From the NCBI GenBank assembly GCA_020226215.1, contig CM035235.1, forward strand, positions 45,599,511-45,663,510: a stretch of 64,000 bases of DNA, in the 5' to 3' direction. A program made the position numbers and the translations under genes. This stretch comes from Sindora glabra (taxonomy: Eukaryota > Streptophyta > Magnoliopsida > Fabales > Fabaceae). Positions 1-14,225 of the stretch are shown here, piece by piece (within the stretch, counting starts at the first letter, position 1; each line of letters begins with the position of its first letter). Below the pieces are notes generated by a model, which was not told where the DNA came from, made no database searches, and saw only the letters and a program-made list of their open reading frames with translations.

Positions 1-857
1 ATGTGAGTAGCGTTCAGAAATTTTATGGTTCATTCCAAATTTTAGACAACTTTAGTAAAGAAAATCTTCTAATCTTTTTTTCTTTTAATCAAGTTCGTAT
101 TTCTTGACTATTTCATACTGTATTCTTTGAGAATAAAAAATGCTGTTAATCCTGGATTTGACTACTCTAAAGTGTCAAATGCACTTTAGAGGATAAAGTG
201 GATCATTAAAATCATTAATGAGAAGATCAAGGGAGTGGATAATTATAAATTTAAAAATTATTTTTTTCATTTATTATTTTTTATAAAATAATATGATAAA
301 ATTATATTAATATGATAAAACTACGGTCCCTGTTAGATTTTACTCTGTGATAGTTATTAGGGAATTTGATCTATGAAAAATAAAATAAAATTATCAATTA
401 AGTAATTGATTAACCCGTAACATTAAAAATCACATGATAGTTAGTAGGTAATTTGATCTAATTACTATGTGATCGCTTTTCAATTTATAATTACTCCTTT
501 TTCATTTTAGTTTGCTTGGAAATTAGATGGATATGGTAACTATGACATCCTTGATTTCGCAAATCATCTGACATGTTGTTTGCATGATAAGCATATTAGT
601 TATGCTAACATACCATTAAATTATGGGCTAATTCACTTATATAAAAGTATTACTCATTAATTGAACTATAGATTCATAGAACCTATGGCTAGTGAGCGTT
701 CAATTAGAAGAAAAAAAAGCATGTGTAATTTTAAATTGCTAGTTTCTTTACTAACAATAAGCATATGAGATACTAGGGTGAATTATAATTTATATAGAAA
801 ACAATGAAAATATTTTGTTAAAAATAAATCACTTTCATTGTTGATTAAACTTCAACA
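1..857. other. AT-rich intergenic DNA, no gene seen
   Basis: No open frame, splice-bounded exon or terminal repeat is recognisable. The stretch ends at the A that precedes the first Helitron. Confidence 0.6.
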
Positions 858-1728
858 TCAATACTATATTATTAAAAAAAAAGGGGTTTGTTTCTATCAA
901 GAAATTGGACACGTGTTAATTTTTTTAACTTCTACAATTTATATCTTCCCGCCAAAAATTCTCCCCTCTTCTTCTTCTTTATTTATTCATACATTTATTA
1001 ATTTTTTTCTATTTTCTGTATTTTTTATTGTGTTATATACATATTATTTTTTATCCATATTATTGCATATTTTTTATACTCATTCCTATTATTTATAACT
1101 TATGTACCAATACTACTAAGTAGTATAATATGATATATTTTATTTTTATTATAAAAATATTTTAAATAAATTAAAATTTTAAGTTAATTTAATTACTTAG
1201 CTAATTTTTCTATTTTTATCTCTTATTTTACTTTACCCACTTCTTTTGATTTACTTTATTGCATTTTTTCCTTTTCTATGTATGTTACTTCTTTTAGTTA
1301 TTGTTAATGACAATATCATTAAAAAGTATATATTGTATTTTTGTTAAAAATACTTCAAATTAATCAAAATGTTTAATTAAATTAAATTGCTAAATTATAT
1401 ACATATATATATTTATTCAATTTTTTAACTCTTATGTAATTTTTTAATTAAATCATTATATCTCTTTTTTATATACGCTTTATTGTATGTTTGCCTTTTT
1501 TTATTTTATTGTTCATTACTATTATTTACAAATTTAACATTAAAGTAACATATATCATGATATATTTAATTTCAATATAAATATACTTTATTTTTCATTT
1601 CTTTCTTCTATATCTATATAATTAAAAGAATGTTTTATTTTCCACTATTATATTATTTCTTTAATGTGATGTGTTGCTTCATTTGATCATAATGAAATTC
1701 ATTTTCCTACTTGAACCCTACTATTTAA

Positions 1729-2271
1729 GGTCTCATTTGACATATTGTATAAGACATGAGAGTATAGGATAAACTATATAAGCAAAGTTTATATAATATT
1801 TAGGCATTAGAAATGGACTGTATAATTTATACAAAAGTTTCCTTTTATACCTTTACTTTTTTATATCCACTCATTAGGGAAAAGGATAAGAGTTGATAGT
1901 ATAAATACAAAATTATTAAAAATAAAAAAAAACCTCTTTTATGTTTTTGTGTCTCTCATTTATCAAAGAAAATAATTTCTCTAATTTATCAAAAAAAAAT
2001 TCTCTCTCTCTCTCCTCTCTCCTCTCTCCCCTATCTCATATATATATATATATATATATATAAAGTTGTGCTTGTTAAATTATTTATTTTTTAAACTTAT
2101 ATATTTTTATAAAATATGACAATAAACATAAGATAGGATAATTTTATATAGATCTAAATCTAATATTGTTACAAGCTAAATGTTTATAATATACTACCTT
2201 GTCCTATACGATACCATACTATACTATCGAACAATCTTGATACTATATCATACAATGTGCCAAATGAGACC
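1729..2271. mobile_element. Tourist-like (PIF/Harbinger) MITE nested in Helitron 1
   Basis: The left terminus GGTCTCATTTGACATATTGT and the complement of the right terminus (GGTCTCATTTGGCACATTGT) form an inverted repeat with about two mismatches in 20. Both ends are flanked by TAA (1726-1728 and 2272-2274), the target duplication typical of PIF/Harbinger elements. The 543-bp interior is non-coding and includes a pyrimidine tract and a TA run. It lies inside the Helitron and so inserted later. Confidence 0.72.
1999..2062. repeat. CT-rich tract followed by (TA)n
   Basis: A CTCTCTCTC-type pyrimidine tract at about 2001-2035 is directly followed by a perfect TA run at 2038-2062, inside the Tourist-like MITE. 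Confidence 0.9.
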
Positions 2272-4589
2272 TAAGTTTGTAAATTCACGCACTACTTCAC
2301 TTTTTTTAGCAATTTTTTTGTACTTTTTTCAATATTCCACTTTTATTATTTATAGTTTAAACACTAATACCATTAACAAAAATAGGCATAATGCAATATA
2401 TCTTATTTTTATTATAAAAATATTTTAAATAAATTGAAGATTTATTTTAATGGAACCACCTAATTATATTTTCTATTCTTAACTCTTATATTACTTAACA
2501 TAAGAATTGCATATTCTTTTTTATTTATTTCATTGCATATCTTGTTTCTTTTCTTTTTGTTGTTATCAATCATGTTATTTATGGTTTGGATACTAATATC
2601 ACTAAGAATTGTACATACAATATGATATATTTTATTTTATTTTAAATTAATGAAAAAATTAGTTCAATTAAATTATTTAATTATATTTTTATTTTTAACT
2701 CTTTTATTACTGTATAATTCATTGATTATCTCTTTTTTTACTTATTTATAAGCTATTACATACTTGTTTTTATGTCCATTACTACTATTTATTACTAAAA
2801 CATTAATATTTCAAAATAGTATAGACATAAAATGATATATTTAATTTTTTAAAAAAAAATTCCATAATTTTAAATTTTAATATATAAATTTTTAGTTGAA
2901 ATAATTAATTACATATTATATTATTTAAGAAAATATTTAAAAATAAAAAACAAATTTATTTATTTAAAATTGAACAACATTATTTTGATATTATTTTTAA
3001 TCTCTATATTTAAAAATATATAAATTAATTGGAATTTTGTCAAGGATTTACAACTCTTACATTGTTTCACTATCTATTGTTGTTATTATTATTATTTCAT
3101 ATTTACTTGTGTTATTGGAAGTTTACATGTTGGGATTTAAATTTAATTTATTATCAGTATGAATTAACTTTACATTTTCACTCAATAATATATTACTATA
3201 TTAATAAAAAAATATTGTTAAAATTTCTTTATTATTATAATAAATTCTTAATTATTATTTTTTAATAAAGCATTTTCTTTTTATTCACTGTAATGTAAAA
3301 AAAATTTCATTGCTAGAGGATAAAATTTAAACTCTATATGCTAATATCATTAATTAATATAGATAAAATATAATATATTTTATTTTAATTATAAACATAT
3401 TTTAAATAAATTAAATAATTGATGTAATGAATTTTTTTCTCTTCATAACATATTTTTAACTTTTATTTTACTTAATGTCAAAGCCATGCAATTTCTTTTT
3501 ATTTGATCCATTACATCAATTTTATTTCAATATAATACCACCTATGTTATTTGTAGCTCATAAATATCATTAAGAAGTATAAATACAATATGATATATTT
3601 TATTATTCTTTATTCAATTTACATTGAAAATTTAATTTATTTGAATTAGTTAATTGTTTATTCTATTTTACCTTTTATATTATTTCACAATTCACTCGTT
3701 GTTTTTCTTCTTTTTATTTGTTATATTGCATATTTTTCCCCATGTCCATTTCTATTATCTACAATTAACACAATAATATCGCTCAATGTTGTATATGTGT
3801 ATGTGTGTGATATATTTAATTTTTTTATAAAAATATTTTAAACAATTTAAAATTTTAATTTAGAAAGTATTAGTCAAATTATATAATTAAATATTTTACT
3901 TTCAAACAAAAATATTAGTAAATCAAAATGAAATTTATTTATTTAAATTGGCAAATGGTTTTGTTTCTATTTTCATCAATATAGTAAATGATAATACATT
4001 AACTATTTTATTAAAAGAGAAATAAAATATTAAATATAATTCTATTATTAATTGTATTATCATTTATTATATTGCTAAAAATAAAAATAAAGAATTTAAT
4101 ATAATTAGTTAAGGATATATATTTAATGCTTAAGAACTGCCTTGGGGCTCTTGTTAGCATTTTTCATTTAAATTTTATTTTTATATCAATTTTTTAATAT
4201 TATATTTTTAAATTAAATATAATTTTTATAGTTCCCGCATCATTTTATTCCTTTTATATATTTTATTATTTTTTTATTTTCTCATTCATTATTTTGCATT
4301 ACAACTTAGATATCAATATTATTGAATAATATGGATAAAATATAAATATTTATTACAAAAATATTTTAAATAATTTAAGAATATAATTTAATCGATACTT
4401 AATTACATATCTTATTTTCTAACTCTTATATTACATTTCATAAATTTATTACTTATAATATATAATTATAAAATAAGTATGATAAAATAGCTGTAAAAAT
4501 TTTATAATTTTTTATTATATAATTATTATTCTTATTTTTATGTTAGATAAAAAATAAATATTCATTCATCGCATGAATTGAAAAACTAA

Positions 4590-4962
4590 TTGAATACAAT
4601 AAGAGACATTTTATTAGTGACAAAATCCGAAAGAATGTTTATAAAATTGGAATATGTTAATAGGGTAATCATAATTAGAAAATTAGAAAATTATCATCAT
4701 CACGTCGTTACTGTTCCTAATTCCTAACATTTTGTACTTTCCACGTTACGGATCACTGTTTATTAGTTTGCCACTTTCTAATTCCAACTACCTTAACTCA
4801 ATTTTTACTTCTCTTATTTTTCTTTTTCCTTTACTCAATTTACGTTGGATTCATTCTCTCATATATTTTTTTTAATTTGAATTTTTATATTACTTTGTAA
4901 TTTATACATTATTTTTTTATCTGCCTTATAACATTTTTTTTTTCACTTCGATTATTTATATA
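4590..4962. other. Spacer between two Helitrons
   Basis: AT-rich sequence with no gene, separating the 3' end of Helitron 1 from the 5' end of Helitron 2. Confidence 0.5.
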
Positions 4963-6994
4963 TCAAATATCTTATTATTAAAACAAAGTGTTACTTTCTT
5001 CCATGTATCAGCTTCCTGACAATCCCACACCTTCCTAATTTTTTTGTCAATTATTTTATCTTTTATTTCACTTTTACCCTATACTTCTATTATATTATAT
5101 TAAATAGTTATTTAAGTATCATTTTCTCTAACTTCTGTCATATTTCATCCTTTTCTCCTTTTCTGCATAAACGGTCTTTCTTTCTAATCATACTAAATAT
5201 TTTTAATCAATTTTTTAATCATATAAAATATCTTATTTACATATGCTTAATTATATAAACTAGAAGCATTTCATTTTCAGTCATAATTATTATTGGCCAC
5301 TAATTTTGTAAGTTTTTTTTTCTATAGTTTTTATCTTAATTTGTGTAACTCCCAAAATATATTCAACCGTTTATTTTTAACATTTGACTAAATATTTGAA
5401 ATTTCTAATATTATCAATTTATATTAATCTAAAGCTAAAATTTACTATTGTCCTCTTTAACTTTATATATTTATTTATCTTAATTTTTAATCATTTACTT
5501 TTTCTCCAATTGGGGTTTATGTTTTAAATTTTATTATAATTAAATATCTTATTTAAATAAACTTTCCTTTCTAATTACACTAATATCTTATTCAATTTTT
5601 TCTCCCTATTTATATGAAATATCATGTTTAAATTGTCTTCATCCTAATCACATAAAGTACAAGTATTCATAATTATTGCTAACAATTAGTTTTGCAAATC
5701 TTTGATAATTTTACCCACAATATTTTTCACATATAGTACCCTAAAATTATTTCAATAATCTATATTTTTACCGATATATGTTATTGGTATTTAACTAAGT
5801 ATTTTCAATTTAAGATAAATAGTTTTTCTTTCCAATCATATTAACTACTTTTATTCAAAAATTTTGGTATAGTCACATAAAATGTCTTATTTATATATCC
5901 TCAATTATACAAAGTAGCAATATTCCATTGGCACTTATAATTATTATTGACCCCTAATTTTGTAAATATTTTTTTTTATTTTGTCAATACTTTTTATCTT
6001 AATTCGTGCAACTCTCTGAATTACTTGAACCATTTTTTATATTCGACAAAGCACTTGAAATTCTTAAAATTATCAATTCAAATTAATCTAAAGTGGAAAC
6101 TTGCTTTCCAATTAATTCATATTTTTTGTTCATATTGTCATCTTCTACTTTATATATTTATTTATCCTATTCTTAATCATTTACATCTTTTACAATAGTA
6201 TTTTATGCTTCAACTTAAGTTATAATTAAGTATCTTATTTAAATAAAAATTTTTAATTCACATTAATATTTTGTTCAAATTTTCTTCCAAATCACATGAA
6301 ATATCTTATTTAAATTATCCGTATCCTAAACACATAAAGTATGAGCATTTATAATTATTGCTAACAATTATTTTGTGAATTTTTATATATATTTTACTCC
6401 TAATACTTTTAATCTTAATTTAGCACCCTAAATTTATTTTATTAATTTATTATTTTATGGATATATGCTATTGGTACGTAACTAAGCATTTTTAAATTTT
6501 ATATTAACCAAAAATATTCAATTAAATTGTGTTAACTGAATTATTTTATTTTTTATTTTGAATATATTTTAAAATAATTTTTTGCCTTTACATTATTTTG
6601 ATGCTTTAATCTAACTTAATTTTGCAGTTTAATTGATACTTCAATTTATTATATTAAAATTTAACTTATAAAATTTATCGAGAGTAACTAAAATATTTTA
6701 TGATTTTAGTTTAATTTTAACCTCAATTGTTTACTTACCAAAAATTATTTATAAGATTATTCATAATTTTTTGTGTATAATTTTATGAAAAGTTCAACCT
6801 CTTAAAAGGTTAGGTAGTTTGATTGTTAAATTATTTCTTTTTAATTTCAAAGGAAATGACTCAAAAAAATTTATAGATCTCAAATTTACAAGGCAAAATT
6901 TAATGATAAAGATACTCAATCTCTTAAAAAGTTTTGCTTTCTATGAAATTATTCATTTTTTAGGATTCATGCACCGCATGAATTGAAAATCTAG
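4963..6994 (+). mobile_element. Non-autonomous Helitron 2
   Basis: It starts TCAAATATCTTATTATTAAA after an A at 4962. It ends with a perfect 7-bp hairpin at 6966-6982 (TTCATGC-ACC-GCATGAA), then TTGAAAAT and CTAG at 6991-6994, followed by T. These are standard Helitron terminal features. GCATGAATTGAAAA is shared with the 3' end of Helitron 1. The 2,032-bp element has no helicase or Rep frame and carries a two-copy internal duplication. Confidence 0.72.
5170..6505 (+). repeat. Tandem duplication of ~650-690 bp within Helitron 2
   Basis: Copy 1 (about 5170-5822) and copy 2 (about 5823-6505) align in order through several landmarks. These are the TAATTTTGTAA block (5301 and 5955), CACATAAAGTA (5649 and 6331) and GATATATG-TATTGGTA (5773 and 6460). 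Each copy is itself built of two related sub-units starting near 5223/5617 and 5877/6295. The result is an alternating long/short dimer pattern. Confidence 0.6.
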
Positions 6995-8343
6995 TTTAGA
7001 ATAATTTAAGTGAGATGGAATATTATAATATCAAAACAAAACTTATTCAAGATATTAAATTTAATTAAATAGTTTAATAATAAAGAAATGGTTTACTAAA
7101 TACAATAACAATAATTGTCTCCCTATTTCGTTTTTCTTCACCACAATCCATCAAACCTCACTATTTAACAGTATGAACTTAATTGTGTCCAAGGATTCCA
7201 ATATTAATATCGCTCCACAAACGAAAATGCGGGCGCAAGCTTACGAATGTGGTGGGAACTGCATTTTCATAAACCCAATTTTGCATTGTGCTTTGGATGT
7301 ACATTTGTTGCAGTGCTTAACAGCCACAATTGAAAGGCTTTGCGGTCTGATGCAGTAATATCAAAACGTATTTGAGCGCAATCCAGCACAATTGGTACAG
7401 AATTTTTGTCAAATCTTAGAACCAAATTTTATTGTGGGGATAAATAAAATTCAATTGAAAATTTGAAGTTTATGACCCAAAAACGTTAATCTTAATTTGA
7501 TTCTCTAGTGCACTTGAATATGTAACAAAGAATTCCAGAAAAAGAGGAAAGAGAATATACACCATTGTCTTTTTAAGCGAGTCCAAACTCACAATCTAGA
7601 TTGAAAAGATCGATCAATTTGATGTCTCATTCTTCTTCAAAGCAGATAAGTAGATCATGTAGGTCATCAACTTCTTGTTTTTACTGATCTGATGGGATTT
7701 TTAATTACTTTGCTTCAAGTTATTTATTTATTTATTATATTTTTTAGAAGATTGAGATTTGAATACTATTTTGACTGAAGTAAAGAATTCAATGAAATAG
7801 AGAGACCGGAAAAGATTTAAATATTTCAAGCAAATTTGAAAAAAAAAATTGCTGCCATGAATTCTTTTTTAGAGACCAACCTCATTCCACAGGGCTTGGG
7901 ATGGAAGAGTTGAAAGAAAAGAATCACTGAGAATGTGTTAATATTCCTAATTCTTACTTTAATAAAATTAAGAAATTTGTATTGATTTAGAAAATCCATG
8001 TGTTAATAAAATTGCATTTCAATGAAAATCAGTGTCCACTAATAAATAGACATTTTGTTTCCATGATATGCGTATTTAAAATAGAAAGCAAGGTTCCCGC
8101 TTTGCGCATGATAAATTAGTTGACCCGGTACTCTATCTGATTTTTCAAGAGTGTTGTGTCGTAATACGTCAAAACTTTAGTTATAAAAAATAAATCTTTA
8201 TTTCAAAAAAAATTAATTAGTATTTTTTTATGTTTCTTCTCCTCAACAAATGAGATATTGGAGTTAACTATGGTAACTTACTCAAGAAATATGGAAAATT
8301 TATCGAATGAAATTATTTAAAGTATTATTAGACAAAATTCAAT
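6995..8343. other. Intergenic stretch, no recognised gene
   Basis: At 7170-7400 the base composition is less AT-biased and a 61-codon frame is open. It has no recognisable domain, and no terminal repeats could be defined around it. The rest is AT-rich. Confidence 0.4.
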
Positions 8344-8545
8344 TTATCATTATAGAGTTGAGGGTTGTGAGATAAAGGCAAAAGTATTTTCATAAATCCA
8401 GCAGGTTATTTAGTTGTTATATAATTTTAAAATTTCTATTGTTTTATCAGTATAGGGTTGCGGGTTGTGTGTTGGATCTAAAAATGTTTTCAGATATACA
8501 ATAGATTATTTGGTTCCTGTACAATTTTAAGATTTTTTTTTTTTT
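8344..8545 (+). repeat. Two ~100-bp tandem repeats
   Basis: The unit TATCATTATAGAGTTGAGGG... (8344-8443) is followed by TATCAGTATAGGGTTGCGGG... (8444-8545). Both continue through a GTTATTT(A/G)GTT word and a TTTTAA(A/G)ATTT tail. Diverged tandem duplication. Confidence 0.6.
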
Positions 8546-10131
<1,586 letters not shown>

Positions 10132-10480
10132 TTGTGGCAGTCCTGTTTAGCATATGGCAGCGGTTTAAACCACCTTCATTGGCATTACTGGCGGTTCCCG
10201 CCAGGAAACAAACCACCAAGTCTCCAATAGCGGCAGTTTCTATGAACTGCTAGAATCAAGTTGGCTATAGTAGCAATAGTGTTGAACTGCTGTTATCTAT
10301 TTATACTTTTTAAAATAATCTTATTTTGTGGCAGTTTAGAACTGCCGGAAATTTCATGTAAATTTTTTTTAAAATATTTAGCAGTATTTAGTAATCGCTG
10401 CTATATTTTATGAAAATCCTCTAAAAAATAATGGCGGCATTTGAATACTTCTGCCATGTTGTCACACTTAAAAAAAAAAT
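10132..10480. repeat. GCAGTT/AACTGC repeat block, left
   Basis: Several short inverted words of the type GGCAG...CTGCC and GCGGTTT..AAACC occur, for example GGCGGTTCCCGCC at about 10190 and GGCAGTTTAGAACTGCC at about 10330. Such dense, short, G+C-richer palindromes in AT-rich DNA resemble the subterminal regions of CACTA elements. A matching block lies at 17393-17926. No clean CACTA terminus could be fixed. Confidence 0.45.
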
Positions 10481-12829
10481 AATGAGACACTCCCAAAGAA
10501 GTGCCTTTCCATTGAAATACTGATTAATATGAAAAATATTCAATTATTTATATATACAAATAATTATGCCTTGGCAATATTTCACTAAATTAGTATTTAA
10601 GCTCATACCAAAACCCACATCAACTACAGTATATATTGTTCTTCAATGCAAAGCTGTTGAATTTTTTATTTGTGGACCTATTAATTCAATTATAAAATAA
10701 GATGTAAAAGGGTTTAGCCTAATATTAAAGTAACTGCATAATTTGGACCCAATGATAATTTAACCTGACTAATGTAATAATGATTAGTTCTCGGTGATGG
10801 GTGATCTACCAATGTCATTAATATAAATAAGGGTCGTTACTCCTAAATCCTACGATTGATTCTACACACCCCTCACTAGTGTTAGAAAGTTTCTCCAGTT
10901 AAGTTTTCATCTAGGATTAATAGAAGCAGCAAATCCTTATTAAAGTTCATGATAAAAACTGATTGCTTATAGTTTGTAGCCTACAACAGATCCTGATTTT
11001 ATACTTGCTCACAATGAGTTCATCAAGTAATAATAAATCTTTTTTCATTTTTAATATTATTCTTTTCACGTGATTCAATTTGAAAGATTATTTTGTAAAC
11101 TTTAATTTTAACAAAAGCTGCTTTCTTAGTCTCATTAAGAAAAATTCCATGGAACATGACTGCAAAGTAGAATAATTTAGAAACCCATTTGTATAAATAA
11201 CATCGGAGAGTATATTGAATCATAAGTGGGCAACTAATTGAAAGCAATTCCACAAATTTAAACAATAATACTTAAAATTAAATCATATAAAACAGTACCT
11301 CAAGTAAAACCAATATAATTAACTTGCTACTAATCATATTGTGCAGAAAGAAGCAACATGAAAACATTGAAAACTGGCAAAAGATAGTAAATATCACCCT
11401 TCACCTTGCAGTGCGACCAACATTTCCAAAACAATACTAATAAGACATCTTTATGATTCCAAAACAAAACAATATCTTTACAAAGTACCGTGTGTGTGTG
11501 TGTGTGTGTATGTATATATATAGTCTGCAGAAAATGAATTTGAATGAATAGGTAGCTCAACACTGTAGTTCGTGTGGAATGCAAATCATACTTAGAGTTG
11601 TAGTCTCAAGAAGATATCCAATAATCAAACCCAAATAAAGCCTCTAATTAAAATACCGAAGCATAATAAAATCATGCAAAATTTCATTATTTTAGAAATT
11701 AACTTGCATGGATGTGTTATAAGATAATCTTACTGCAATTCCTAAAGTGGTTTTAAAGCCAAGATGGATTTCCCTACACCGTTATAGATCGGAAGATACA
11801 ATTTCAAGGAAATTAGTTGTAGCAATGGGCCCCTATACTTAAGAGTTGCCAAATCTTAAGCCCCGATAGCCTACAATACAATCCAAATGAAGTCATGCGA
11901 GCATCATAATTGCTCACAATTGCATGCCCTAAGACTAGAGTTCTTAATTCTTATAGCATTAAAATGGATAAAACATCGTAAGCACTGTCATACGTTCATA
12001 GGAGAGAGAAGGGACATGGCCAATATAATGTTTCCAACATTATACAGCATTTGTTGATTTTAAAATGTACCGACCTAATCACCGCAATGATTAACTATTG
12101 TTTACTATTACCGATCTAACCACCACATTAGTTAACTATTAATTAACATTGTCCTACTGTGCACTCAAGTGAGTTGCAATTAAATAAATAAAAATAAATT
12201 AAACATAGATGCACGATGATAATGATAAGAAACCAAAATGCAACTCACACATCCTTTGAATCAATGAATATGACTCTATTAACAACTACTAGCTGAGGTA
12301 GTTTGTAAGGGAAAAATGCAAGATTAGACAAAGGTAAAAATCTTTAAGCTAGCCTTGCAATTTCCTTTGGTACCATAGCAATTGATTGTTTCTTAGTGCT
12401 TTCAACAAGCATGGAAGCTAATGTTGTTGATTAGGTGCTATTTGGGTCATATTAACAGCTCTAGAAACTACACTATAAACTTCATAGCTAAGATTCAGGA
12501 ATCCATGGAAATAAGAAAAAAGAGGTTCTTTTTCTACATGAACATCACAAGCAGATTCCAAGTAACACTTTCATATATCTTGGACAACTGTAAAAGGAAT
12601 TTCACAAAAACACAAAAGAATGAAGATCATTCTCCTAAATCAGCTTATTATGTTAATGAATCAAAAACTATTTGATAACTTAAATATGATTTACTAGAAT
12701 AAGCATCTTCCACACATCTTCCAACAAAATTAATTGGAGAAACATCCAAAATAGAGAGTATAGGGTCTCTTACGAAAGGAAATAAAGAATAACCCCTAAT
12801 TTCTTTTTAAAAAAAAAACTCTTTGCTTG
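10481..12829. other. No identified gene; short (TG)n tract
   Basis: Mostly unique, moderately AT-rich DNA. A (TG)9 run at 11491-11509 leads into TATATATA. Open frames are below 90 codons and show no family features. Confidence 0.45.
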
Positions 12830-13302
12830 TTTGAAATGTATTTGCGTCTACATTAGATTCAAGAAGGAATGCTTGTTGTGCATCACACTTAAAAGATGAT
12901 TCTATGCTACAACGGTCTAGGGAAACTTTAGCACTTCCATTATGCATTGATAATATCAAGCCTTTGCCACCAAACCTTATCATGGTCTGATGGAAGCTTG
13001 ACTTTTAGGAACTTGGTAGCAAGGAAAATGACATCTGCTGCAATATGATGTGATTTAAATTGCAGGCAAAGTGATGTCCTAAGCATGACAACCACTTTAG
13101 GTAAATTAAAAAAGGCATGTTGATCGTATTCATCATTAACGAAATTTAATGCAACTTGTGCAAAGGCATTCCTTGCAACATTGAACTTCTTTAGGGCCTC
13201 AACAATTGGCTTATAACGATGGACATTAAGATCAAAACCTAGGATTGCAAGTATAACCCTTTCCCCTAGTAAAATTTTATCCTTTTGCCGCTTTTATACT
13301 TC
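12830..13302 (-). pseudogene. CYCT: Cyclin-T (CYCT1-like) gene fragment
   Basis: Minus-strand reading from a splice-acceptor-like GCAG at 13303-13306 gives residues matching the second cyclin fold of plant cyclin T, the partner of CDK9/CDKC in P-TEFb. Visible blocks are GERVILAILGFDLNVHRYKP, then VEALKKFNVARNAFAQVALNF, then RTSLCLQFKSHHIAA, then FLATKFLKVKLPSDHDKVWW. The recall of the family is from plant CYCT1 proteins. Damage: an in-frame stop (TAA) four codons before the KDKILLGERV stretch, about 50 bases of extra non-homologous sequence between the VND and LRTSL blocks (where an intron remnant would fit), and stops soon after VWWQ. The first cyclin fold is not found upstream on this strand. 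A tail reading near 12840-12930 may be one more degraded exon. It is probably a duplicated or captured fragment, not a working cyclin. Confidence 0.8.
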
Positions 13303-13770
13303 CTGCATCATTTATGAACATTAGTAAAAAAATTAAATGTAAAGAAAACAACCTAGAAATTTTCTAAATGAAATAATTTCACTCAAAAATTTCACTGAGA
13401 ACTATGCTGTAGCTTACAAAGGTTGAAGTGACGCATATAAACAGATAAAGAATCCAATAGTAGTATAAAGAAGGAAAGATTTGTTACGTGAAATTTTCAG
13501 TCAAAGTGTTTTAATCCATGAGTGACTAAAGGCTTAAAGTAAGTACTATTTAAGGCTATTCATAATTTAGAAGTAAAATTTTTTTAATAGATTGCAATAT
13601 TGAGATCACACAACTAGACCATGTATTCCAACCTTGATAAAATGATGAGTTAGAAACTGATAAACTGTAAGGGAGGATATACAGTGAAAGTTTTGTTGGA
13701 AACAAAGAAAGAACAGCAAACTTTAAAGGTAGCTTGAGGGACTCATCCCATTATCTTTGAAAGTATCATA

Positions 13771-13944
13771 GTCCAGGGATTTAAATTACGGTTGCGGTCG
13801 CGATCGCAGTCGCGTCGCGATGCGGACGAATGCGAAAAAATGCGGCTATAACGGTCTAAAATTACGGAAAATCGCGGATGCGGTCTCTTCCGAAAACACA
13901 ATATTGAGGCCAATATTACGGTCGCGGACCGTTTTTTAAATCCT
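13771..13944. mobile_element. Mutator-type MITE with 9-bp target duplication, copy 1
   Basis: A 174-bp CpG-rich insert. Its ends carry GGATTTAAATTACGG and the inverse CCGTTTTTTAAATCC. It is flanked by AGTATCATA at 13762-13770 and 13945-13953, a perfect 9-bp duplication as made by Mutator-like transposases. The interior is dense in CG (for example GTCGCGTCGCGATGCGG). A related copy lies at 20742-20895. Confidence 0.72.
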
Positions 13945-14225
13945 AGTATCATATATCCTAAAATAGCCATCATACTTAAGAACAATTAAATCAACTACAC
14001 CAAGTATGCATGAAACTAAACAGAGATTAGAGCTCGTCATTTTTTTGATATAGCACAAACTTACAACTGATTCCAAAAATCTATCCAAATATAGAGCCTC
14101 TTAAACAAGTGAAGATTAGGAAACCAATGAGGAAGTACTAGAATTCCATGAATCCAGATAGAGTGAATTATTGATTAGGCAATTTCAAGTTGAATGAAAG
14201 CCAAGGGATAAAGGCCTTCCCTTAC

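Larger units (their letters stand above)
1125..4110 (+). repeat. Diverged ~220-bp repeats grouped in triads
   Basis: The phrase GATATATTTTATTTTTATTA followed by an A/T tract recurs in recognisable but diverged form near 1132, 1330, 1558, 2397, 2622, 2835, 3373, 3592 and 3809. A tenth, weaker copy lies near 4340. Within a group the spacing is about 200-230 bp. Groups start about 1.27 and 0.98 kb apart, and the first interval is enlarged by the nested MITE. Sequence between the phrases (pyrimidine-rich, with TTATTGCAT-like words) also matches between groups, so this is more than low complexity. Confidence 0.55.
858..4589 (+). mobile_element. Non-autonomous Helitron 1
   Basis: Rolling-circle transposon without a Rep/helicase frame. 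The left end TCAATACTATATTATTAAAA at 858 has the form of plant Helitron 5' ends. The right end has a short hairpin (4561-4577, TTCAT-CATCGC-ATGAA type), then TTGAAAAA and CTAA at 4586-4589. The flanks are A (857) and T (4590), as expected for insertion between A and T. The inside is AT-rich, non-coding, and built of diverged repeats with a nested MITE. The 3' end closely resembles that of the next element (6966-6994), which supports a shared family. Seen: ends, hairpin and flanks. Known: these are Helitron hallmarks. Inferred: the 858 start, since Helitron 5' ends are short. Confidence 0.68.

Noticed and set aside
7173..7358. 61-codon frame in less AT-rich DNA
   Set aside because: Too short, no domain and no splice-bounded continuation.
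13743..13985. 80-codon Arg-rich minus-strand frame
   Set aside because: It crosses the Mutator-type MITE and both its target duplications, and its composition comes from the CpG repeats.
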